From positions 1-64,000 of the forward strand of contig JARLJH010000063.1 in NCBI GenBank assembly GCA_031291305.1: DNA of 64,000 nucleotides. The letters are read 5' to 3'. Below the pieces are notes generated by a model, which was not told where the DNA came from, searched no databases, and worked only from the letters and a program-made list of their open reading frames with translations. Below are positions 29,991 to 36,491 of the stretch, piece after piece (within the stretch, counting starts at the first letter, position 1; the number at the start of each line of letters is the position of its first letter). A program made the translations under genes and the position numbers. This DNA comes from Rhodoferax sp. (GTDB lineage Bacteria; Pseudomonadota; Gammaproteobacteria; Burkholderiales; Burkholderiaceae_C).

Positions 29991-30101
29991 GTCAACTCAA
30001 TTGACAACTTAATGGGCTGAATCATAACGCCTTACCGGGCATCCTTCAACCATTAGTTACGTAATTGAAGGAATGACACCGTATGCAAATCGAAGAGGCA
30101 C
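29991..30101 (+). repeat. 111-bp inverted repeat, right copy, with promoter/operator
   Basis: Mirror of 28617-28727. It contains operator GTCAA-CTCAA-TTGAC (29991-30005), -35 TTGACA (30001-30006), a -10-like CATAAC (30023-30028, 16-bp spacing), the palindrome pair CCTTCAA...TTGAAGG, GAAGGA (30067-30072) and the ATG of the 70-aa gene at 30083. It drives the small HTH gene and the replication initiator rightward. Confidence 0.75.
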
Positions 30102-30295
30102 TGACCAAGCAGTACGGTCCACTATTGAGCGTTGCACAGCTTGCGAAGGTGCTGGATCGCTCAGCCGAAGGGCTGCGCATCAGTTTGCGCACTGATTCGG
30201 ATTGGTCCAAACCTATCAATGCAGCCAAGCTAAAGCTAGGTCGGCGTGTTTACTTTCGGACCGCTGAAATTGCCCGCGTTCTGAGCGGCAAGTAA
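30083..30295 (+). CDS. Small HTH DNA-binding protein upstream of the replication gene
   Basis: 70 aa with a helix-turn-helix (LLSVAQLAKVLDRSAEGLRISLR) and a C-terminal part (AKLKLGRRVYFRTAEIARVL) reminiscent of AlpA/MerR-like or plasmid repressor proteins. It lies 10 nt before the TrfA-like gene and probably regulates it. Its first codons are in the duplicated repeat. Confidence 0.7.
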   Translation: MQIEEALTKQYGPLLSVAQLAKVLDRSAEGLRISLRTDSDWSKPINAAKLKLGRRVYFRTAEIARVLSGK

Positions 30296-30305
30296 AGCGG
30301 CCGGC

Positions 30306-31193
30306 ATGACATCTTCACTGCTTGCTCAACATCCCGCGTTGGTTGCGCGGATGGCAGAGGCACAGGCCCGCACCGCAGCGCGCCGCGAATCGCCTGAGCC
30401 ACAGCAGATGTTCTTGCCAGGGCTTGACCCCGAAGTTAGGGCGATGCCAAACCATGTCGCCCGATCATCACTTTTTGCTCCTGTTGCCCGTGGCCGCAAG
30501 GTTCTGCATGAGCAGGCGGTTCTGGTGAGCCGTGCAGACGCCACTATCACTTACACCGGGTATCAGCTGGATGAGGCTCAGGCCGATGCGTGGATGCAGC
30601 TCATGTTCGAGGCGAAGGATGCCCCGCTTGGTCAGCCTGTCCTCATCAATCGAGCTGCATTCCTGCAGGCCATTGGACGCGGGACGAGCGGCCGGGAATA
30701 CGAGTGGCTACATCGAGCGATGTTCGTGTTCACGGCAGCAACCATCGTCATTGAGACGCGCAAGCGAGACGGCGCACCGAAGTACCGCTTGGGGCACACC
30801 AAGGCGTTTCACATGCTGGCCGATTTTGAATATGACGCGGATGCCGAAACCTACACCTTCACCATTGATCCGCGTTGGAAAACACTATTTGGTGGCCAGG
30901 AATACGCCCTGATCGACTGGGACAAGCGTTTGCAGATCGCCCAGGGCCAAGACATGGCAAAGGCGCTGCAGCGGCTGACCGCAACATCCTCAGACCCTGT
31001 GCAGCGGTACGCGCTGGACTGGCTTAAAGAAAAGCTCCAGTACACCAGTCCGATTCGGAAGTTCAAGGCATCGTTGATCGCTGCCATGCAGGAGTTGGAG
31101 CGTGTTGGCGTCATCGCCGGCGGCCGCATCGAACGCAGCACCAAGGGCCGTGAGCAGGCGGCCTGGACCAAGCTGGCCGGGGAGGAGTCTTGA
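30306..31193 (+). CDS. TrfA-like plasmid replication initiator
   Basis: 295 aa. The block ARSSLFAPVARGRKVLHEQAVLVSRADATITYTGYQLDEAQADAWMQLM, followed by GREYEWLHRAM and a C-terminal winged-helix-like region, resembles TrfA, the initiator of IncP plasmids. The gene is directly followed by four iterons (31208-31285), which are the expected binding sites. I infer that the excised island can replicate; whether the protein is active is unknown. Confidence 0.82.
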   Translation: MTSSLLAQHPALVARMAEAQARTAARRESPEPQQMFLPGLDPEVRAMPNHVARSSLFAPVARGRKVLHEQAVLVSRADATITYTGYQLDEAQADAWMQLMFEAKDAPLGQPVLINRAAFLQAIGRGTSGREYEWLHRAMFVFTAATIVIETRKRDGAPKYRLGHTKAFHMLADFEYDADAETYTFTIDPRWKTLFGGQEYALIDWDKRLQIAQGQDMAKALQRLTATSSDPVQRYALDWLKEKLQYTSPIRKFKASLIAAMQELERVGVIAGGRIERSTKGREQAAWTKLAGEES

Positions 31194-31206
31194 TGCGCTC
31201 AACCCA

Positions 31207-31386
31207 TCGTGTTTGCGTTCCGGGGGCGTCGTGTTTGCGTTCCGCTTTCTCGTGTTTGGATTCCGCTTCTTCGTGTTTGCGTTCCACCCCATCGCCGCAA
31301 ACCCGCATGGGCATTGGCTTTAAGAGCAGTTCGCCGCCCTCTACCTTCTTTTTACCTTCTCTTTACCGGGAAGTGCCTGTGGACAA
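31207..31386 (+). other. Iteron-type replication origin (oriV)
   Basis: Four direct repeats CGTGTTTGCGTTCC start at 31208, 31230, 31251 (two differences) and 31272, i.e. every 21-22 bp. Three T-rich repeats with TACC at 31342, 31353 and 31364 (11-bp period) look like an unwinding element, and TGTGGACAA at 31378-31386 is one base from a DnaA box. The order initiator gene, iterons, AT-rich repeats, DnaA box is typical of theta-replicating plasmids. Confidence 0.75.
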
Positions 31387-31480
31387 ACAGGCGCAACAGA
31401 AGCTCACCTCACTTCGGCAGCGTCGTCGTCATCGACTTGCTGAGGAAATTCAATTGATGACGCCAAAAGGAGAAATAGCA

Positions 31481-32233
31481 ATGCACAACTCAACAGCACG
31501 AAAAGCCGTTTTGGTCGCGCTCGTGTCCACCATGGCAGTGTCCGCCGCTAACGCGGGGAGCGTGGCCGGTAACGGTGGCTCTACGGAAGTGACGCAGATT
31601 TTGAACAACGTCGAGCTGATCCAGCAATCGGCTCAGATGTACCAACAGGTTCAGCAGACCCTGCAGCAGGTACAGATGGCCCAGCAACAGCTGAAGAACT
31701 TGATGGCTGCACCACAACAGTTGTGGGGCCAGGCTCAACAGGAATTGACCAGCCTGACCCAACTGGTTGCGCAGACCAACGCCATCAGCTACGCCGCCGG
31801 CAACATTGACCAGTCGTTTAAGCAAGCGTTTCCTGGCTATGCAAAAAGCGCGGGTGCAACGAATTACGGCACCAAGTACGCCGCGCTCATTACGAAGGCC
31901 ATGGACGGCTTGAGTTCGGCGCTGCAAGGAGCAGGACTGAATGCCAATCAGTTTGCGAATGAGCGCGCCGCTATCCAACAGATTCAAGGCATTTCCGCTG
32001 GTTCGCAAGGCTCCCTGCAGGCGGTTCAGGCCGGCAACATGATCGCCAGCCAAACGGTGGACCAGCTGCAGAAGTTGCGCCAGTTGCTGGCCAGCCAGGC
32101 GCAGTCGCAAGCGAACTTCCTGGGCGCGCAGGCGCAGATTCAGGCAGACCAGACAGATGCCACACAGACCCTTCTGAAACAAGGTGATGGCACCGTGCGC
32201 AAGGCTGGCCAGAGCGGCTACAAAACTTTCTGA
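31481..32233 (+). CDS. trbJ: P-type conjugative transfer protein TrbJ (VirB5-like)
   Basis: 250 aa from MHNSTARKAV, with AAGGAG before the ATG. A signal peptide (VLVALVSTMAVSAANA) is followed by long glutamine-rich helices (IQQSAQMYQQVQQTLQQVQMAQQQLKNLM), typical of TrbJ/VirB5 minor pilins. It is followed by a TrbK-like lipoprotein and TrbL in the RP4 order. The C-terminus TVRKAGQSGYKTF is shared with the next gene's product. Confidence 0.85.
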   Translation: MHNSTARKAVLVALVSTMAVSAANAGSVAGNGGSTEVTQILNNVELIQQSAQMYQQVQQTLQQVQMAQQQLKNLMAAPQQLWGQAQQELTSLTQLVAQTNAISYAAGNIDQSFKQAFPGYAKSAGATNYGTKYAALITKAMDGLSSALQGAGLNANQFANERAAIQQIQGISAGSQGSLQAVQAGNMIASQTVDQLQKLRQLLASQAQSQANFLGAQAQIQADQTDATQTLLKQGDGTVRKAGQSGYKTF

Positions 32234-32244
32234 GGATCGACGCC

Positions 32245-32496
32245 ATGAAAAATTTCATCAAGCAAATGAGCCACGACCAAAAGCGTTGGTTTTCCCTTGG
32301 CGTTGCTTTGATCCTGTTCACCCTGTTTTCGCTCTTGACAGGGTGCAGCGACAAGGTGGCTGAAGAAAGCGCAGCGCGTCAGAAGGCGCAAGACGCAGCC
32401 ATGCAGCAGATGTTGAAACAAAGCGGAGCGGCCAGTACGCCGGACGGTAGCCACACCGTGCGCAAAGCTGGCGAATCCGGCATGAAGGGGTACTGA
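32245..32496 (+). CDS. TrbK-like lipoprotein (possible entry exclusion)
   Basis: 83 aa with a lipoprotein signal (FSLGVALILFTLFSLLTGC, lipobox LLTGC) and a short Gln/Ala-rich mature part. The position between trbJ and trbL and the lipobox match TrbK, the entry-exclusion lipoprotein of RP4; sequence similarity beyond that cannot be judged. It ends TVRKAGESGMKGY, nearly the same C-terminal motif as the TrbJ-like protein. Confidence 0.65.
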   Translation: MKNFIKQMSHDQKRWFSLGVALILFTLFSLLTGCSDKVAEESAARQKAQDAAMQQMLKQSGAASTPDGSHTVRKAGESGMKGY

Positions 32497-32498
32497 CC

Positions 32499-32735
32499 AT
32501 GTGTGACGCTGAATTCAGACATTACTTCGGCAAGGCCAAGGACGCCAAAAGGGGCGGAAAGGACGCATGGGATGTGCAATCCACAGGCGAAAAGGTGGCC
32601 GTAGCGCTCGCGCTCAACAAGCCCGAATGGCTTGCCAGCCTGGGATACACCCTTGCCGAGGCCATCGACCGCACAGGGCCGCAATGGATTGCGTTGCTGC
32701 CGCGTGTTGAGCGTGCCTTGCTTGACCTCGAATAG
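32499..32735 (+). CDS. Hypothetical protein in the trb cluster
   Basis: 78 aa, no recognised domain, no signal peptide; mixed charge with a hydrophobic middle (VAVALALNKPEWLASLGYTLAEAIDR). It starts 2 nt after the TrbK-like stop and ends about 20 nt before trbL, so it is part of the same transcript. Confidence 0.6.
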   Translation: MCDAEFRHYFGKAKDAKRGGKDAWDVQSTGEKVAVALALNKPEWLASLGYTLAEAIDRTGPQWIALLPRVERALLDLE

Positions 32736-32755
32736 TTCAGACGGGAGAAAGAAAT

Positions 32756-34492
32756 ATGAAACAACGCAATCTGTTCCTACTGGCCTTTGGCCTTCTGATG
32801 ATCGCATCGCCAGCATTCGCCGACACCACCGGCTATGACTTGGGCTCGATCATGGACAAGTACCAAGCGGCCGCCACTCAGTTCGGCTCGAACATCACTG
32901 CAGTGGCGCTCAAGCTCTGCTACACGCTATTCGCCATTGACCTGGCTTGGACGGTTCTCGGTCGCCTTCTCAAGGGTTCTGATGTTGTGGAAATCGGCAC
33001 CACGCTAATCATGCGGGTAATGTGGGTTGGCCTGGTCGTGTGGGTCATCAACAACCCCAGCGTGCCGCTGGCATTCGTCAATGGCTTTATCCAGTTGGGC
33101 AAGACCGGCGCGAACACTTCAGCCATCAGTCCCGGTGACGTGTTCTGGCAGGGCATTGACCTGGTCAATATGATGATGACCAAGTTTTCCGACAATGCCA
33201 CTGTGGCCGGTGTGCCGGTTCCGGCGGGGATCGCGGCGATGGCTAACCCCTTTGCGGCCATCCTCATTGGAATTGCCTTAATCGTCATCGTCGTTTGTTA
33301 CGCGATGCTGGCAGCACAGTTCGCTGTGGCCTGGGTTCAACTCTGGTTTTACCTTGCTGTCTATCCGATTGTCTTGGCCTTCGGTGCGATGAAGTGGACT
33401 AAAGACATAGCGATGAAGGTCATCACCACACCGCTTGTCTATGGCGTTCGGTTCATGGCGATCTACTTCATCATGGCCGTGGGAACCACCTTGGCGCAGG
33501 ACTTCGGCACCGAGATTGGAAACCTCTCGCTGACTAACCTGACACCGATCTGGACGATCCTGGCAGGCTCGGTACTGTTGTTCATGCTCACGTTGAAGGT
33601 GCCGACGCTGGCCGCCGATTTGTTGGGCGGTACCGCATCGCTGTCCGCTGGTGATGGTGTCGGCGCTGGCCTTGTCGCTGGTGGCGCTGTCGCGGCCGTG
33701 GCCGGTGGTGCATATGCCGCTGGGTCTACCCTTGCGAACGGTGTAGGCGGTGCCATAAAGGCGGGTCAAGCTGCGATAACGCAGGCCCGTGAAAAAGGTG
33801 CCACTGGTGTCATTGGTACGGCTGCAGGTGCTGCAGGTGCGGTGGGTAGCGCCGTTGGCGAAGCTGCGATGGAGGGCATCAAGGGCTTGGGCGGTGATTC
33901 TATGGGCGGTCGCCTGGCCGGGCGGATCGACACCAAAACAGCTGGTATCCGTGAAAGCAAAGCAGCGGCTAGCGTGTCTGCGCCTTCCGTTCCGGGTAGT
34001 CAACCGCCAGCGCCTGCAAGCGGCGAATCCAGCCCAGCGGCCACCACACCGCAGGCCCCACTTGCAACTGAAGGAAGCCAAGCCACCCAGCCGGCAGCAG
34101 TACCTACTGAAACGCCACCAGAGCCGACGCGCGATACGCCAGCAGCGCCGATTGTGAGCAGCACCGCCACAGGCCAGCCTGGCGTACCAGCAGCTCCAAC
34201 TGACGTGACGGCACCGGCGCTGACAACAGTACCAGCACCTAACGGGTTGCCTGCAGAGACTCCTTCTGCGCCAACCTTGCCAAGTGCTGCACCAGTTGCA
34301 AATGCAGAGCGTGTACACGCATCCGATTTGTCCGCTGTTGCCGCCACCAAGACAACGGGAGACGCAACGGAAGCGGATTTGCCAGGCGCATCGAGCAAGG
34401 CCGCCTTGGCCGTCAAGGCCGTTCTCAATGAGGTTCAGAAAACCAGCGGCTCAGGCGGCGGGTCTGTGCAAACAAGCCACGGCAACGAATAA
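32756..34492 (+). CDS. trbL: P-type conjugative transfer protein TrbL (VirB6-like)
   Basis: 578 aa. Signal peptide (LFLLAFGLLMIASPAFA), a VirB6/TrbL-type polytopic core with five or more membrane segments (residues ~40-290: LIMRVMWVGLVVWVINNP; IALIVIVVCYAMLAAQFAVAWVQLWFYLAVYPIVLAFG) and a long Gly/Ala then Pro/Ala/Thr-rich tail that is probably disordered. VirB6 proteins form part of the inner-membrane channel of type IV secretion. AGACGGGAG precedes the start. Confidence 0.88.
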   Translation: MKQRNLFLLAFGLLMIASPAFADTTGYDLGSIMDKYQAAATQFGSNITAVALKLCYTLFAIDLAWTVLGRLLKGSDVVEIGTTLIMRVMWVGLVVWVINNPSVPLAFVNGFIQLGKTGANTSAISPGDVFWQGIDLVNMMMTKFSDNATVAGVPVPAGIAAMANPFAAILIGIALIVIVVCYAMLAAQFAVAWVQLWFYLAVYPIVLAFGAMKWTKDIAMKVITTPLVYGVRFMAIYFIMAVGTTLAQDFGTEIGNLSLTNLTPIWTILAGSVLLFMLTLKVPTLAADLLGGTASLSAGDGVGAGLVAGGAVAAVAGGAYAAGSTLANGVGGAIKAGQAAITQAREKGATGVIGTAAGAAGAVGSAVGEAAMEGIKGLGGDSMGGRLAGRIDTKTAGIRESKAAASVSAPSVPGSQPPAPASGESSPAATTPQAPLATEGSQATQPAAVPTETPPEPTRDTPAAPIVSSTATGQPGVPAAPTDVTAPALTTVPAPNGLPAETPSAPTLPSAAPVANAERVHASDLSAVAATKTTGDATEADLPGASSKAALAVKAVLNEVQKTSGSGGGSVQTSHGNE

Positions 34493-34503
34493 GGACAGGT
34501 GAA

Positions 34504-34791
34504 ATGAGGAAACCAGAAAAAATCGCAGGCTTTGCGGTCGAGGCATTTCCACACGTGAAGAGCACCCAGGTTGAATGGGTCGTGCAATTCCGTGATTTGC
34601 CCAATGTCAGGGCAACTGGTGCCAGTTTGCCGGAAGCCAGAGAACGGTTGGCAATCAAATGGGAAAAGACTGCAGAAGCCTTCAAAGCTGCTGGCCTTGC
34701 CGTGCCGAAGCCAATTCGGCCCAGAGGGAATAAGCGGATTCTGGACACGATCCGCAGGCTGGCTGAACGGCCATGGACCCCAATTTTTTAG
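34504..34791 (+). CDS. HicB-like small protein
   Basis: 95 aa. The pattern VEWVVQFRDLPNVRATGASLPEARERLAIKWEKTAEAFKAAGLAVPKP resembles the HicB/UPF0150 fold (strand, D-L-P, G-x-S-x-x-E-A, P-x-P). No HicA-type toxin gene lies beside it. It follows trbL by 11 nt. Confidence 0.55.
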   Translation: MRKPEKIAGFAVEAFPHVKSTQVEWVVQFRDLPNVRATGASLPEARERLAIKWEKTAEAFKAAGLAVPKPIRPRGNKRILDTIRRLAERPWTPIF

Positions 34792-34808
34792 GCCGTTTGC
34801 AGCCGTTG

Positions 34809-34902
34809 TGCAGTGTCAATGCAGTGAAGGTGCAGTGAAGGTGCAGTGTAAATGTAGTGAAGCTGAATGCTTTTGTAGTGCAGCAGTAGTGAAAGTGCAG
34901 TG
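34809..34902 (+). repeat. 11-bp tandem array (TGCAGTGAAGG type)
   Basis: TGYAGTG occurs at 34809, 34820, 34831, 34842, 34853, 34874 and 34896, with a one-mismatch copy at 34885 and a degenerate one near 34864: nine units on one face of the helix. Such phased short repeats are typical cooperative binding arrays for ribbon-helix-helix proteins; an RHH gene starts at 35171. Confidence 0.75.
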
Positions 34903-35170
34903 CTTTGGCGTATTTCTGCTATGCGAGCACTCTAAAACTGCTGCAACTATTTTGCGTTTATGGCGTACAGGAATCTGAAGGGGTTGTTGTCCCGGAAACG
35001 TGTTGCAAGACTCACAGACAAGAACCCTAGTGGAACATAAAGGGTGTATTGCGCTGCTGCTGTGTTTTTGGTGTTTTTCCTTGGTGCGTGCCGCTTGGAT
35101 GCGTACTGCGTATTTTGAAAATGTGTTGCGAATGCAGGACGACCGCGCAACACGACAGAAAGGAGGCCAC
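34903..35170. other. Non-coding region between the 11-bp array and the RHH gene
   Basis: About 270 bases without a supported gene. Rightward frames here have no good start or family resemblance. It presumably holds the promoter of the downstream RHH operon; AAAGGAGG lies just before ATG 35171. No clear -35/-10 pair was picked. Confidence 0.35.
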
Positions 35171-35758
35171 ATGGCCGCGAAACAAACCTATTCCGTTCGG
35201 CTTGATGCCGATCAACGGCTTCAGTTGGACGCCAGGGCTGAAAGCATGGAGTTGCCAGTCGGCTGCTTGATACGCCTGGCCATCGACGCATATCTGAAGC
35301 AGCAGGAAGAAAAGGATTACCTGTCGGAGGTTGAGAAGCGCATCGCGGTCACGATTGATCGACTTGCCCGTCAGGTAGCGAAAGACCGGGCAGAACAGCA
35401 AATGGTTGTCGGCATGTTGGACTATTTGAGGGAGTGGCTGGCATTCACGCTTCCGACGCCGGCCGACAAGAACCAGGCAAATGACCTTATGCGCGAGCGC
35501 GACAAGGTTTTTTGGGAGCGGCTGCCTTTGCAGTTCACAAACAGCACCAAAGCCAAAGTGACAACCTACATGGAGGAAAAGACGCGGCGAGCTGAGCCGT
35601 GTCCGAAATGTGGGACTGGATGGCTTCACCCCAAGGAGGGAAAGAAAGGGGTGTTCTGGTACTGCAGTAATTGGAAGGCATCGCCAAAGTGCGAAGTAAC
35701 TTTTCAAGACGCTGATGGCCGGCCATTGTTACCCAGTGCCGAAACCACTGACCAGTAA
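35171..35758 (+). CDS. Ribbon-helix-helix protein with C-terminal zinc ribbon
   Basis: 195 aa. The N-terminus (TYSVRLDADQRLQLDARAESMELPVGCLIRLAIDAYLKQQ) is an RHH DNA-binding fold, followed by a helical middle. The C-terminus is a four-cysteine zinc ribbon like topoisomerase I tails (PCPKCGTGWLHPKEGKKG...WYCSNWKASPKCEVTF). A strong AGGAGG-like site precedes ATG 35171. It is a likely partition, relaxosome-accessory or autoregulatory protein acting on the 11-bp array upstream. The combination is unusual and I cannot name a family. Confidence 0.7.
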   Translation: MAAKQTYSVRLDADQRLQLDARAESMELPVGCLIRLAIDAYLKQQEEKDYLSEVEKRIAVTIDRLARQVAKDRAEQQMVVGMLDYLREWLAFTLPTPADKNQANDLMRERDKVFWERLPLQFTNSTKAKVTTYMEEKTRRAEPCPKCGTGWLHPKEGKKGVFWYCSNWKASPKCEVTFQDADGRPLLPSAETTDQ

Positions 35759-35784
35759 CCACGTAACTCAATAGACCAGGAGAA

Positions 35785-36126
35785 ATGAAAATGGAAAACC
35801 ATATCAGGATTGACTCGGCAATGGCGATGCTGACGCAGGCAACGTCCATCAACCACGTTTTTGATGAAGATGCGGCAGAGCTTGGCTGTGGCCCGATTCA
35901 CTATGCCTTGGAACTCGATGGTCAGCTTTATCTGGTGTGCCGAGACGATGACACCGAAAAAATGGTTGTTGTGCCAGTTGAGTGCTGGGAGCTGGGCAAT
36001 CTGCTGGAAGCGATTGACGATCCTCTGTCCGTGTTGTCGTTCCGACAGCTGGACGGGGAGTCTTTTGAGAAGGTGGCAGCACGAACGATTGCGACGTTCG
36101 TACCGCCTGCCACGACGACCCATTAA
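35785..36126 (+). CDS. Hypothetical acidic island protein
   Basis: 113 aa, acidic, cytosolic; AGGAG precedes the ATG. Strand-rich centre (IHYALELDGQLYLVCRDDDTEKMVVVPVECWELGNLL). No family recognised. Same direction as the RHH gene, 26 nt downstream. Confidence 0.6.
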   Translation: MKMENHIRIDSAMAMLTQATSINHVFDEDAAELGCGPIHYALELDGQLYLVCRDDDTEKMVVVPVECWELGNLLEAIDDPLSVLSFRQLDGESFEKVAARTIATFVPPATTTH

Positions 36127-36177
36127 GAGAGCTGCCATGACCCGTCAAAGATACACCAAGAAGCAGGGAGCGTGAAG

Positions 36178-36483
36178 ATGGCTTTTTTCATAACCTACGT
36201 TGTTAACGAGGGTCAGGGCGCTATTCGCGTGACCCTGCCTGACTTCAGTATCCACACGTTTGTTCAGGCGATTTGTGACGTGCCAGAGCAGGTGCAAAAG
36301 GCGCTGGCCGAGCAATACCGGGGACCCGTTCCGAAGGATTCGCATATCGAGGATTGGCAGAACGATGCTAACTATCGGGGCGGTTGGTGGCTATGGCTCA
36401 ACATTGACGTGGACGACCTCGCTGGTCGCGGCAGGCGTGGGCGACGCCAGCGGCCTGCATCGGCTCAGGTAGCAGCATCTTGA
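36178..36483 (+). CDS. HicB-like small protein, second copy type
   Basis: 101 aa from ATG 36178 (GGGAG seven bases upstream; a GTG at 36172 is too close). FFITYVVNEGQGAIRVTLPDFSIHTFVQAICDVPEQVQKALAEQY resembles the HicB antitoxin strand-PD-helix pattern; the tail is tryptophan-rich then strongly basic (GRRGRRQR). No toxin partner is adjacent. It precedes traB. Confidence 0.5.
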   Translation: MAFFITYVVNEGQGAIRVTLPDFSIHTFVQAICDVPEQVQKALAEQYRGPVPKDSHIEDWQNDANYRGGWWLWLNIDVDDLAGRGRRGRRQRPASAQVAAS

Positions 36484-36491
36484 GCGTGAAT

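Noticed and set aside
31208-31285. CRISPR array
   Set aside because: Units are 14 conserved bases every 21-22 bp without spacers of CRISPR length, and no cas genes occur; they fit iterons of the adjacent initiator gene.
31190-31480. N-terminal extension of the TrbJ-like protein through the iterons
   Set aside because: The open frame continues upstream, but the repeated Cys/Leu/Arg-rich translation reflects the iterons; ATG 31481 has a good ribosome-binding site and starts the signal peptide.
33278-34318. 346-codon frame opposite trbL
   Set aside because: Arg/Cys/Trp-rich, no family resemblance; shadow of the Ala/Pro-rich trbL tail.
34809-34902. CRISPR array or coding repeat
   Set aside because: Period is 11 bp with no unique spacers and no convincing frame; it fits a protein-binding array.
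35000-35170. Upstream extension of the RHH/zinc-ribbon protein
   Set aside because: The extra 57 residues precede the RHH fold with no ribosome-binding site, whereas ATG 35171 has a strong one.
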